From contig NZ_GL945017.1 in NCBI RefSeq assembly GCF_000218235.1, forward strand, positions 2,526,902-2,590,901: 64,000 nucleotides of DNA. Direction: 5' to 3'. A program made the position numbers and the translations under genes. The notes under the pieces were generated by a model. The model did no database searches and was not told the DNA's origin. It saw only the letters and a list, made by a program, of their open reading frames with translations. Source of the stretch: Hallella multisaccharivorax DSM 17128. Its GTDB lineage: Bacteria > Bacteroidota > Bacteroidia > Bacteroidales > Bacteroidaceae. Below are positions 7,858 through 16,548 of the stretch, in pieces. Positions within the stretch are counted from its first letter, which is position 1, and every line of letters starts with the position of its first letter.

Positions 7858-9033
7858 GTGAAAAAACTGACAGACAAAGTATCCTGGGTCGGGAAAGTAG
7901 ACTGGGAGCTCAAGCACTTCCACGGCGACGAGCTCTCCACCCACTTCGGGTCGAGCTACAACGCCTATCTCATCCAGGATGAGAAAACGGTGCTCATCGA
8001 TACCGTGTGGGGACCTTACGACCATGAGTTTGTGGCCCATCTTGAAGAAGCCGTCGATCTCAACAAGATTGACTACATCGTGATGAACCACAACGAAAAC
8101 GACCATTCCGGCGCACTGCCCGCCCTGATGAAGCGCATCCCCGACACGCCCATCTACTGCACGAAGAAAGGCGAGGACGTGCTCCGCGGACTCTACCATG
8201 AGGACTGGAACTTCGTCAACGTCAAGCAGGGCGACACACTCTCCATCGGTGAGAACACCCTGCACTTCATTGAGGCGCCGATGTGCCACTGGCCTGACAC
8301 CATGATGACCTACGCCGACAAGGAGCAGATACTCTTCTCCAACGACGTCTTCGGCCAGCACTACGCCACAGAAAGCCTCTACGACGACACCGTCAACCAG
8401 AGAGACCTCTTCCGAGAAGCCGAGAAGTACTACGCCAACATCCTCAATCTCTACAACCCCAACGTCAAGCGAAAGGTCGATGAGCTGTTGGCCGCCAACC
8501 TCCCCTTGAAGATGATCGCCACCTCGCACGGCGTCATCTGGACCCATCACATCCCTGAGATTCTGGAGTGCTACCGGAAATGGGACGCCAACTACCAGGA
8601 AGACCAGGTCACGATCATCTACGACACCATGTGGCAATCCACACGCCGCATGGCCGAAGCAGTGGCCGACGGCATCCGCGAGGCGCACCCCGAGACCCGT
8701 GTCGTACTGATGAACGCCACGAAAGACGACAAGAACGACATCATTCTTGAGACTTTCCGCTCCCGCGAAATCCTATTGGGCAGTCCGACCGTCAACTTAG
8801 GCATGACCTATGCCATTTCGGGCATTCTGGAAATGATCCACGGCATGCGGTTCAAAGGCAAGAAAGCCGCCGTCTTCTCCAGCTTCGGATGGGGTGGAGG
8901 CGCAGAGAAGCGCATGCAGCAACGCCTTGAAGAAGCCGGCTTCGAGATTGTGGCCGAGCCGCTGAAGGTGAAGTGGGCCCCCGACAGCGACGCCGAGAAG
9001 CGGTGCCGAGAATGGGGAAAGGCTCTGCCGTAG
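7858..9033 (+). CDS. Flavodiiron protein (rubredoxin:oxygen oxidoreductase), FprA-type
   Basis: The 391-residue protein has the two-domain class A layout. The N-terminal metallo-beta-lactamase-like diiron domain carries the ligands H78-x-E80-x-D82-H83 in NHNENDHSGAL, a later histidine in PMCHWPDTMMTY and an aspartate in FSNDVFGQHY. The C-terminal flavodoxin domain starts near residue 255 (VTIIYDTMWQSTRRMAEA binds FMN phosphate). It reduces oxygen to water, protecting an anaerobe, or nitric oxide to nitrous oxide; sequence alone does not decide which. The start is GTG at 7858, 3 bp after the rubredoxin stop, so translation is probably coupled. A hairpin follows. Confidence 0.95.
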   Translation: MKKLTDKVSWVGKVDWELKHFHGDELSTHFGSSYNAYLIQDEKTVLIDTVWGPYDHEFVAHLEEAVDLNKIDYIVMNHNENDHSGALPALMKRIPDTPIYCTKKGEDVLRGLYHEDWNFVNVKQGDTLSIGENTLHFIEAPMCHWPDTMMTYADKEQILFSNDVFGQHYATESLYDDTVNQRDLFREAEKYYANILNLYNPNVKRKVDELLAANLPLKMIATSHGVIWTHHIPEILECYRKWDANYQEDQVTIIYDTMWQSTRRMAEAVADGIREAHPETRVVLMNATKDDKNDIILETFRSREILLGSPTVNLGMTYAISGILEMIHGMRFKGKKAAVFSSFGWGGGAEKRMQQRLEEAGFEIVAEPLKVKWAPDSDAEKRCREWGKALP

Positions 9034-9053
9034 AGCTTTCACCATAAGATTAC

Positions 9054-9093
9054 AAGAGCGATATCCGCAAAGCATCCGACGGGTATCGCTCTT
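9054..9093 (+). terminator. Terminator-like hairpin after the flavodiiron gene
   Basis: AAGAGCGATA (9054-9063) pairs perfectly with TATCGCTCTT (9084-9093). The stem can extend with TTACA/TGTAA outside a small bulge. It begins 20 bp after the stop codon. Confidence 0.6.
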
Positions 9094-9124
9094 ATTGTAA
9101 ACCACGCGTATTGAAATGAGACAC

Positions 9125-11920
9125 ATGAAACAACTCCTCCTCTCACTGTCCGTCTGCCTCGTCATGCTTCTATGCGCCCTGCCGCTGTGCGCTGACATAG
9201 TAAAAGGCCGTGTAGTAGACGGCACCGACGGGCACCCGCTGACCGATGCCAGCGTCGTTTTCAAGCAAAACACGGCATGGAGTATGAGCATAAGCACGGT
9301 CACTACCGACAGCCTCGGCGTCTTCAACTTCTCCAGTTATATGACTGGCATGACAACGTTTGAGGCCAGCTACATCGGCTACAAGACCCATCGCAAGGCC
9401 CTCTACCTCTACGACCAGTCACAGAGCACGGACACTGTCGACCTCGGCGACATCCGCCTGCAGCCCACCTCCGTGATGCTCGAGGCCGTGAAAGTCACCG
9501 GACATCTGCCGCGAATCACCATGAGCGGCGACACCATTGTGTTTCATCCCGAAGCCTTCAAGTTACAGGACAACGCGCGGCTCTTAGAGCTCCTGACCAA
9601 ACTGCCAGGTGTCAGGCAGGGCGACGACGGCCGCTTTTACTGGAACAACAAGCCCATCCGGCTCCTGGTAGACGGCAAGGACATCTTCGGCGGCAGCGCC
9701 ATCATCTCCCAACTCCCTGCGGAGGTAGCCAAAAAGCTTAAGCTTTACGACCGCAAGAGTAAGCTCGCGCGGCACACCGGCAATGAGGACGGGAAGGAAG
9801 ACATGGTGCTTGACGTAGAGGCAAAGCCGGGATTCCTCGACAAATGGTACGGAAACATCGAGGCTGTCTATGGCGACGGCAACCACTACAACGGCGAGAT
9901 GAGAGTCTACAAGCTCTCCGATAAGAACCCGCTCATGGTCTTCGGCAACATGAACAACATGAACGAGCAGCATGAGATCGGACAGGATTCCTACAGCCAA
10001 AACTCCATCGACCTGCAGGGAAAGCAGCAGTATGTCTCCACCGCATGGCAGCACAACGGCAAGACCAAGGGCGCAGGCGATAACAATTACATCTCCATCA
10101 ATCCCGATTTCGGACATCGAGACGGATGGGGCACGACTTACGGCAACTCCCAACGCTTCCTGCCGGGAGAGCAACAGACCTTTACCATCACACAAAACGA
10201 CAACCGGAGCCACAGCATCACGCCGGGACTCCGCATCAATACGCAGCTCTACACCGACTCTGTGAACTTCATCAACCTCAACGCAGAGACCAAATACACC
10301 AAGGAACAGCAATGGACAGAGTACCGCATGGCACGCTTCTCCGAGTCTCCCTCCACCTTCGGCGACTTCCCCATGGACGCTGCTTTCGACGCCGCCAAAG
10401 GCTCGGACATCTACCGGCACATGCTGCTGCGCAACCGTAACAACAGTGCAGCCACCTCGGAAAGCACGCACAGCAATGTCGACTTCACGCTCAACCACTT
10501 CCTGCCACGACAAAAAGGTGAGATGAGTATCGAGGCCAACATTGTCTACAACACCAACAACACACGCCAGCACACCGACAGACAGTTCGATTATCTGACG
10601 GAAGGTACCACCGACGCGCTCCACCAGTACAGCCGTAACCCCAAGAGTGATCTGTACAGCTCGCTGTCGGCAACGCTGAAATACTATCTCTCCAAGGCCG
10701 TTCTGCTCAACATCACGGCAAAGACCGGCTACGATTTCAGCCGCGACGACAACGATTTCTATGCGGACCGGCTGTCCAATGCGCCAACCGACTATACTCC
10801 TACGGCTCTCGACAACGCCAACACGCAGCGCTCACGCCTGCACACCTGGCACGGCTCTCTCACCTTAGCGCCGGTCATCAACTTCAGAAAACGCGTCCAC
10901 CTCACGCCGTCAGTGGAATGGGCCTACAGCCACGACCGGCTCAACTTCCGCCGCGGAGACCTCGACACCCTTGCCGTGAGAAACACCCATCTGCTCAATC
11001 CCTCGCTCTTCTTCCTGTGGAAAATCAACCGTGCGCAAGGCCTCGACATCAAGGCTGGCTATACGGCTGACAAGCCCGAAATGCTGCAGACGGTCGACTT
11101 TGAGAACACGACCGACCCGCTCAACGTGGTCCGAGGCAACACCCATCTGCGCACTTACGGCAACCTCTACAGCAAGCTCAACTTCAGTCAAGTATTGGCA
11201 CCGCTGCAAGCCGTGACCAGTCTCTTGCTGGAATACAACCACTACGTGCGCCCGATATCAACGCTCTACACCTACGATGCAGCATCCGGACGCTACACCT
11301 CAACACGCGTCAACGTGCGTGGCGGCAACCGTTTCGCCGCATCGCTGAACGTTGACAAGAGCTTCGGACCTTCCTTCCGGCTCGTCAATATCGGTACGCT
11401 GACGTGGCAGAAACGCTATGCATGGCTCATAAAGACCGACGACAACGACAGCCCCGCGCTCAACGGAGAGCGTGACTTCAGCTACGAAGACCAGTTCACA
11501 TTCTCCTTTGAGACCGGGCCCTTCAATGCCAGTACCTATGCTTATCTGACTACCTACGACTACCGCTACGATCTCACGCCGGCTTTCAACAACCGTCCAC
11601 TGAGCCTGATCTACGGTCTGCGACTACGACTCAATCAGAAACGCTGGATCGCCACCACAGAGGTCACGGACAGCTATCACCACGGCTACCTCTCCGCAGA
11701 CATCAATCGCCACCGCGTCATCTGGAACGGAGAGATCGGAGTGAAGCTCTTCCACAACCAGGCCGCACTCTCATTGCGCGCCCAGGACATACTCCGCAAC
11801 TTCAACTGCACCAATGCCACTATCAGCGCCTATGAGCGGTCAGAGACCTGGAGCACACAATTCTATCACTTCATCGGCATCAGATTCTACTACGATCTTG
11901 AGCCGAAGAAGCGAAAATGA
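9125..11920 (+). CDS. Outer-membrane beta-barrel protein with N-terminal carboxypeptidase-like domain (TonB-receptor-like, non-SusC)
   Basis: The 931-residue product has a signal peptide (MKQLLLSLSVCLVMLLCALPLCA). It is followed by a carboxypeptidase-regulatory-like beta-sandwich (VKGRVVDGTDGHPLTDASVVF to SYIGYKTHRKAL), a plug-like region (KLPGVRQGDDGRFYWNNK, LLVDGKDIFGG) and a long C-terminal barrel rich in alternating aromatic residues. It resembles the Bacteroidota outer-membrane beta-barrel family 3 proteins rather than SusC: the SusC signature of a VVVGYG box and DPLYVIDG is absent and no SusD follows. The substrate is unknown. It stands alone between two hairpins. An in-frame ATG at 9116 is an alternative start; 9125 gives the better signal peptide. 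Confidence 0.8.
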   Translation: MKQLLLSLSVCLVMLLCALPLCADIVKGRVVDGTDGHPLTDASVVFKQNTAWSMSISTVTTDSLGVFNFSSYMTGMTTFEASYIGYKTHRKALYLYDQSQSTDTVDLGDIRLQPTSVMLEAVKVTGHLPRITMSGDTIVFHPEAFKLQDNARLLELLTKLPGVRQGDDGRFYWNNKPIRLLVDGKDIFGGSAIISQLPAEVAKKLKLYDRKSKLARHTGNEDGKEDMVLDVEAKPGFLDKWYGNIEAVYGDGNHYNGEMRVYKLSDKNPLMVFGNMNNMNEQHEIGQDSYSQNSIDLQGKQQYVSTAWQHNGKTKGAGDNNYISINPDFGHRDGWGTTYGNSQRFLPGEQQTFTITQNDNRSHSITPGLRINTQLYTDSVNFINLNAETKYTKEQQWTEYRMARFSESPSTFGDFPMDAAFDAAKGSDIYRHMLLRNRNNSAATSESTHSNVDFTLNHFLPRQKGEMSIEANIVYNTNNTRQHTDRQFDYLTEGTTDALHQYSRNPKSDLYSSLSATLKYYLSKAVLLNITAKTGYDFSRDDNDFYADRLSNAPTDYTPTALDNANTQRSRLHTWHGSLTLAPVINFRKRVHLTPSVEWAYSHDRLNFRRGDLDTLAVRNTHLLNPSLFFLWKINRAQGLDIKAGYTADKPEMLQTVDFENTTDPLNVVRGNTHLRTYGNLYSKLNFSQVLAPLQAVTSLLLEYNHYVRPISTLYTYDAASGRYTSTRVNVRGGNRFAASLNVDKSFGPSFRLVNIGTLTWQKRYAWLIKTDDNDSPALNGERDFSYEDQFTFSFETGPFNASTYAYLTTYDYRYDLTPAFNNRPLSLIYGLRLRLNQKRWIATTEVTDSYHHGYLSADINRHRVIWNGEIGVKLFHNQAALSLRAQDILRNFNCTNATISAYERSETWSTQFYHFIGIRFYYDLEPKKRK

Positions 11921-12061
11921 GGCATGAAACAAGCGATTCCTCCGCTTCGTCCACATGGTTTCAACGACGTCTGTCCCGGCAACGCCAGCCGCCAAAGCCG
12001 GAAGACATGGAAAGGAGCGAGGTAGCTGTACCATGTCTCCCGATAGATCCAACACCGAAAA

Positions 12062-12097
12062 AAGGCAGGATGCGGACCGTAGTCCACATCCTGCCTT
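12062..12097. terminator. Strong hairpin between convergent genes
   Basis: AAGGCAGGATG (12062-12072) pairs with CATCCTGCCTT (12087-12097). An inner GGAC/GTCC pair closes a CGTA loop after one mismatch. It sits between the barrel-protein gene (plus) and gpmA (minus) and, with A- and T-runs on its sides, could terminate both. Confidence 0.7.
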
Positions 12098-12167
12098 GAT
12101 GGTTTTCAGCCGCCCGCCCGACAGCGGGCAAACGGCATGATTAAGTTGTCTTCCTTTTGTCGCAGCC

Positions 12168-12911
12168 TTATGCCTTGCCCTGGTTAGCCACAGCGGCAGC
12201 CTTGGCGGCAATGGCGGCAGCGTCACCAAGGTAGTAGTCCTTGACAAGGTTGAGGTTGTCGTCGAACTCAAACACGTACGGCGTAGCCGTCGGAATGTTC
12301 AGGCCCGAGATGTCCTTGTCGGAGATGCCCTTGAGGTGCTTCACGATGCCGCGGAGAGAGTTGCCGTGAGCAGCCACGATGATGTTGTCCACCTCTTTGA
12401 GTTTCGGGAAGATCTCGCACTCCCAAAACGGCATAACACGGGCGATGCAGTCCTTCAGGCTCTCGGTCACAGGCAGATACTGTGCGGGCACCTTAGCGTA
12501 GCGGAGATCGGCGAGTGCTGAACCCGTGCCGTCAGCAGCAAGGTCATGCGGCGCCACATCGTAGCTGCGGCGCCAGAGCAGCACCTGCTCGTCGCCGTAC
12601 TTCTGCGCGGTTTCCTTCTTGTTCAGGCCCTGGAGAGCGCCATAGTGCTTCTCGTTGAGGCGCCAGGTCTTCACGACGGGGATCCAGTCCTCATCCATCG
12701 TGTCGAGCACATTGTTCAGTGTCTTCACGGCACGCTTCAGATAAGACGTGTAGGCAATGTCGAAATGGAAGCCCTTCTCTTTCAGGAGCTTGCCGGCATC
12801 GAGTGCCTCCTGCTTGCCCTTCTCGGTGAGGTCTACATTGGTCCAACCTGTGAAACGGTTCTCAAGATTCCACTGGCTCTCGCCGTGGCGGATTAAAACG
12901 ATTCTCTTCAT
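12168..12911 (-). CDS. gpmA: 2,3-bisphosphoglycerate-dependent phosphoglycerate mutase
   Basis: This glycolytic enzyme interconverts 3- and 2-phosphoglycerate through a phosphohistidine. The 247-residue length is typical. The catalytic H9 lies in [10 protein letters not shown], followed by [24 protein letters not shown] (substrate arginine), [14 protein letters not shown] and the second histidine in [15 protein letters not shown]. The C-terminal tail is alanine-rich ([15 protein letters not shown]), longer than in most members but plausible. The gene is monocistronic, and its 5' leader of about 100 nt can fold (see 12946-12987). Confidence 0.95.
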   Translation of the reverse strand: MKRIVLIRHGESQWNLENRFTGWTNVDLTEKGKQEALDAGKLLKEKGFHFDIAYTSYLKRAVKTLNNVLDTMDEDWIPVVKTWRLNEKHYGALQGLNKKETAQKYGDEQVLLWRRSYDVAPHDLAADGTGSALADLRYAKVPAQYLPVTESLKDCIARVMPFWECEIFPKLKEVDNIIVAAHGNSLRGIVKHLKGISDKDISGLNIPTATPYVFEFDDNLNLVKDYYLGDAAAIAAKAAAVANQGKA

Positions 12912-12945
12912 CTTATATGAATAATGATTAACTTAATGCGCGGCC

Positions 12946-12987
12946 GATGGTAAATGATTCGCGATCATTGCTCCGACAAATACCATC
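12946..12987 (-). other. Foldable 5' leader of gpmA
   Basis: Within the 307-bp gap between gpmA and rlmH, GATGGTA (12946-12952) pairs with TACCATC (12981-12987), and inside it AATGAT (12953-12958) pairs with ATCATT (12964-12969). A minus-strand -7 box TATCTTTG lies at 13031-13024, so this structure would be in the transcribed leader. The remainder of the gap (13032-13218) shows nothing recognisable. Confidence 0.35.
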
Positions 12988-13218
12988 AATAACAGTATTT
13001 CCCGCCATTCCCTGTTCATGCCGCAAAGATACAAAAATGTTTTCACATCCAACTTTCTCAGCCGATATTTTTAGATGTATTTAATAGGGTGACACCTGTC
13101 GGCTTCATCACATCGTCCTGTTCAAGGACGGACGACGCTCTACCGCAATCTCTTAGGTTGTCACTTCACACGGAGAAGGCGCACGATGTGCTCAAGCCTA
13201 CTATGAAGATGAGCCTTC

Positions 13219-13689
13219 TCACTCGTGGTGGTACTTCTCGCCCTTAAGAATGGTACAGGCGCGATAGAGCTGTTCGGCCAGGATAAGCCTCACCATCTGG
13301 TGGGAGAAGGTCATGTGCGAGAGTGACACCATCTCGTCGGCCCGCCGGTAGACAGCCTCGGAGAAGCCGTAAGGGCCTCCTATCACCAACACGAGGTTGC
13401 GGCCGGAGGCCTGCCGCTTGCCGAGCCACCGCGCGAAGTCAAGGCCCCGCCGTTCCTCGCCGTGCTCATCAAGCAGCACAAGGCTGTCCTGCGCCGTCAC
13501 TTGGTTTAATATGAGCTGTCCCTCGCGCTCTTTCTGTTGGTCTTCAGAAAGGGTGCGGGTGTTTTTAATGTCAGGAATCACCTTGACGGCGAACGGCATA
13601 TAGTGAGCGATGCGGGCGGCATAGTCGTCGATGGCGGTCTGGTAGAGCTTGCCATCGGTCTTGCCCATCAAAATCAGTGTTGTTTTCAT
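13219..13689 (-). CDS. rlmH: 23S rRNA (pseudouridine-1915-N3)-methyltransferase RlmH
   Basis: RlmH is a small SPOUT (alpha/beta-knot) methyltransferase that methylates pseudouridine 1915 in helix 69 of 23S rRNA. The 156-residue length matches. LVLVIGGPYGFSEAVYRRAD is the SAM-binding knot, and LSHMTFSHQMVRLILAEQLYRA with the C-terminal KYHHE is the universal RlmH ending. The minus-strand -7 box TAACTTTG (13701-13694) lies only 5 bp before the ATG, which suggests a very short or absent leader if it is the real promoter. Confidence 0.95.
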   Translation of the reverse strand: MKTTLILMGKTDGKLYQTAIDDYAARIAHYMPFAVKVIPDIKNTRTLSEDQQKEREGQLILNQVTAQDSLVLLDEHGEERRGLDFARWLGKRQASGRNLVLVIGGPYGFSEAVYRRADEMVSLSHMTFSHQMVRLILAEQLYRACTILKGEKYHHE

Positions 13690-13742
13690 GCTGCAAAGTT
13701 ACGAAATAATTCCCATTTCGTCTCCCTTTTGCTCCTCTCGCC

Positions 13743-13783
13743 CTTACGGCGTTATCGCAATGCCTTTACGCCGTCATTGAGGC
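13743..13783. repeat. 22-bp intergenic repeat, site 2 (two degenerate units)
   Basis: Two diverged copies of the 22-bp unit (TACGGCGTTATCGCAATGC, then TTTACGCCGTCATTGAGGC) lie between the divergent rlmH and EamA-transporter genes, upstream of the transporter promoter. Confidence 0.6.
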
Positions 13784-13810
13784 TATTCCATAAAAAAAAG
13801 ATGAGATTAC

Positions 13811-13842
13811 TTTGGCTCATATCTGATTTTTGCCTATTTTTG
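13811..13842 (+). promoter_or_regulatory. Promoter of the EamA transporter
   Basis: TTTG at 13811-13814, 20 bp, then TATTTTTG at 13835-13842 matches the Bacteroidota consensus. The first ATG is 29 bp downstream. Confidence 0.6.
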
Positions 13843-13870
13843 CAAACTGAAATAGAATGTGACAAATCTC

Positions 13871-14755
13871 ATGATGTCCAATAGCCTCAAAGGCTTCTCC
13901 GCCGGCATCCTGGCCGCGGTTTTCTACGGTACCAATCCCTTGGGTACGCTGCCGCTCTATGCCGACGGCATTTCCTCGGGGTCGGTGCTTTTCTATCGCT
14001 ACGCCCTCTCCGTCATTTTCTTTGCCGCATGGCTTCTTGCACGCGGCGAGTCGCTACGCATCCGATGGGGCCATGCCATCCGGTTGGCCGTTCTGGGCGT
14101 GATGTTCTCCATGTCATCGCTTACGCTCTACGAGAGCTTCCACTACATGAACGCAGGCGTAGCCTCCACCATTCTCTTCTCCTACCCTATTATGACAGCG
14201 CTCATCATGGTGATGTTCTACCACGAGCGTGTCAACTGGCGCACCACCGCCGCCATTGTGCTGGCCGTCTCCGGCATCGCGCTGCTCTACCGCGGCGGTG
14301 GAGAGGGCGGCTCAAAGCTCTCGGCTACCGGCATCCTGCTTGTGCTCTTCTCCTCCCTGCTCTATGCCATGTACATTGTCTACGTGCGGCAGTTCTGCAT
14401 CACCGGCATGTCAGCGGAGAAGTCCACCGCATGGATCGTCTTCTTCGGATGGCTGGGCATCACCGCCTTCATGCTGTTCAAGGGCGAGCCTCTGCAGCTC
14501 CTTCGCGGCACCCAGTGGCTCTGGGGTGCACAGTTAGCATTACTGCCCACGGTGATGAGTCTCTTCCTCATCAATGTCGCCATCAAGTGCATCGGCTCCA
14601 CGCCCACGGCAATCATGGGCGCCATTGAACCGCTCACCGCCGTGGCTATCTCCTGCACGCTCTTCGGTGAACCGTTTACCCTGCGGCTCTCCGCAGGCAT
14701 CGTGCTCATCCTCTCGGCTGTCATCCTCATCATCCTGCGGAAGCAGACAGCATAA
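13871..14755 (+). CDS. EamA/DMT-family inner-membrane transporter
   Basis: The 294-residue product has about ten hydrophobic segments in two EamA repeats, the drug/metabolite transporter layout. The first repeat runs from FSAGILAAVFYGTNPLG to IVLAVSGIALLYRG and the second from GILLVLFSSLLYAMYIVYV to IVLILSAVILIILRK. The typical EPLTAVAIS element lies in the second repeat. The exported metabolite cannot be told from sequence. In-frame starts are GTG 13859, ATG 13871 and ATG 13874; an ATG is preferred because the promoter leaves little leader for the GTG. nadB follows after 42 bp and may be co-transcribed. Confidence 0.88.
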   Translation: MMSNSLKGFSAGILAAVFYGTNPLGTLPLYADGISSGSVLFYRYALSVIFFAAWLLARGESLRIRWGHAIRLAVLGVMFSMSSLTLYESFHYMNAGVASTILFSYPIMTALIMVMFYHERVNWRTTAAIVLAVSGIALLYRGGGEGGSKLSATGILLVLFSSLLYAMYIVYVRQFCITGMSAEKSTAWIVFFGWLGITAFMLFKGEPLQLLRGTQWLWGAQLALLPTVMSLFLINVAIKCIGSTPTAIMGAIEPLTAVAISCTLFGEPFTLRLSAGIVLILSAVILIILRKQTA

Positions 14756-14797
14756 GACTTTTATGAAGATAAAAACCAACCATGATATAATACGAAG

Positions 14798-16390
14798 ATG
14801 GTATATCATTACGATTTCCTCATCATCGGCGGCGGCGTAGCTGGTATGAGCTTTGCCCTCAAAGTAGCCAATGCCCACAAAGGCTCCGTCGCCATCATCT
14901 GCAAGACCACTCTCGACGAGGCCAACACCGCCAAGGCACAGGGCGGCATCGCCTCGGTTACCAATCTCGCCGTGGACGACTTCGACAAGCACATCCACGA
15001 CACCATGGTGGCCGGCGACTGGCTCTCCGATCCCAAGGCCGTGGAGCACGTGGTGCGCAACGCTCCCGACGCCATCCGCGACCTGGTGAAGTGGGGTGTC
15101 AACTTTGATAAGAAGACCGATGGCTCCTTTGACCTGCACCGTGAGGGCGGTCACTCTGAGTTCCGCATCCTGCACCACCAGGACGACACTGGCTTTGAGA
15201 TCCAGCGTGGACTCATGGCCGCTGTGCGCAGCCATCCCGACATCACCGTGCTGGAGAACCATTTCGCCGTGGAGATCATCACCCAGCACCACCTCGGGCA
15301 GGAGGTGACACGCCGCACGCCCGACATCGAGTGCTTCGGCGCCTATGTCATCAATCCCGACACGCAGCGCGTGGACACCTATCTCTCGCGCGTCACCCTT
15401 ATGGCCACCGGCGGCACGGGAGCCGTCTACGCCACCACCTCCAACCCCGTCATCGCCACGGGAGACGGCATTGCCATGGCCTACCGCGCCAAGGCAACGG
15501 TGAAGGACATGGAGTTCGTGCAGTTCCATCCCACCGTGCTCTTCAACCCCGCAGAGACCCATCCCGCCTTCCTCATTACCGAAGCCATGCGCGGCTACGG
15601 AGCCATCCTCAAGCTGCCCGAGGGCACCGAGTTCATGCAGAAATACGACCCGCGTCTCTCGCTTGCGCCACGCGACATCGTAGCGCGTGCCATCGACCGT
15701 GAGATGAAAATACACGGTCTCGACCACGTCTGCCTTGACGTGACGATGAAAGACCCTGACGAGACCCGACGTCACTTCCCCCACATCTACGAGAAATGCC
15801 TGAGCATCGGCATCGACATCACAAAACAGATGATTCCCGTATGCCCCTCGGCCCACTATATGTGCGGCGGCATCAAGGCCAACCTCCACGGCGAGAGCTC
15901 CATCCACAAGCTCTACGCCGTGGGCGAGTGCTCATGCACCGGACTGCATGGCGGCAACCGGCTCGCATCCAACTCTCTCGTCGAGGCTGTGGTCTATGCC
16001 AAGAGTGCCGCGGAGCACGCCATCGCAAGCATCGACAACTACCATTTCCAGGAGAATATACCGGAATGGAACGACTTTGGCACACTCACCAACGAGGAGA
16101 AAGTGCTCATCACGCAGGACGAACGCGAGGTGGGACAGGTGATGTCTACCTATGTAGGCATCGTGCGCTCCAACCTCCGGCTCAAGCGTGCGTGGAAGCG
16201 TCTTGACATGCTCTACGAGGAGACCGAGGATCTCTTCCGCCGTGTCAAGCCCACACGTGATATATGCGAGCTGCGTAACATGATCAACGTGGGCTATCTC
16301 ATCACGCGCCAGGCCATAGAGCGGCACGAGAGCCGCGGACTGCACTACAATGTGGACTACCCGAGAGAAGCTGAGGCTCAAACAAAATAA
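14798..16390 (+). CDS. nadB: L-aspartate oxidase
   Basis: NadB oxidises L-aspartate to iminoaspartate, the first step of de novo NAD synthesis, with FAD and an acceptor such as fumarate under anaerobiosis. The 530-residue length matches. FLIIGGGVAGMSFALKV at 7-23 is the FAD dinucleotide fold; AQGGIASV, HREGGHSEFRI, MATGGTGAVY and FHPTVLF follow in family order, and GLHGGNRLASNSLVEA near residue 390 is the second FAD signature. The C-terminal helical domain is intact. It heads the nadB-nadA-nadC set, whose products act in that order. Confidence 0.96.
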   Translation: MVYHYDFLIIGGGVAGMSFALKVANAHKGSVAIICKTTLDEANTAKAQGGIASVTNLAVDDFDKHIHDTMVAGDWLSDPKAVEHVVRNAPDAIRDLVKWGVNFDKKTDGSFDLHREGGHSEFRILHHQDDTGFEIQRGLMAAVRSHPDITVLENHFAVEIITQHHLGQEVTRRTPDIECFGAYVINPDTQRVDTYLSRVTLMATGGTGAVYATTSNPVIATGDGIAMAYRAKATVKDMEFVQFHPTVLFNPAETHPAFLITEAMRGYGAILKLPEGTEFMQKYDPRLSLAPRDIVARAIDREMKIHGLDHVCLDVTMKDPDETRRHFPHIYEKCLSIGIDITKQMIPVCPSAHYMCGGIKANLHGESSIHKLYAVGECSCTGLHGGNRLASNSLVEAVVYAKSAAEHAIASIDNYHFQENIPEWNDFGTLTNEEKVLITQDEREVGQVMSTYVGIVRSNLRLKRAWKRLDMLYEETEDLFRRVKPTRDICELRNMINVGYLITRQAIERHESRGLHYNVDYPREAEAQTK

Positions 16391-16548
16391 TGTCCATCGT
16401 CGGAAGAGAACGCTGCTCCCAACGAATCACCGTATTCTTCAAATAATGCCCTATGGCAACATTCGATGAATCAGATAAATTCGTTGGGAAAGCCAAAATC
16501 TATTGGAATAAAGGACAAAGACATTGTGAGGAACAAACGAAAAGAGCA

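Noticed and set aside
9584..10624. 346-codon open frame on the minus strand
   Set aside because: Antisense to the outer-membrane barrel gene; composition is that of a shadow frame.
14540..15907. 455-codon open frame on the minus strand
   Set aside because: It is antisense to nadB, which is fully supported by family motifs; the composition (His, Val, Gly-rich) is typical of reverse-frame shadows in GC-rich genes.
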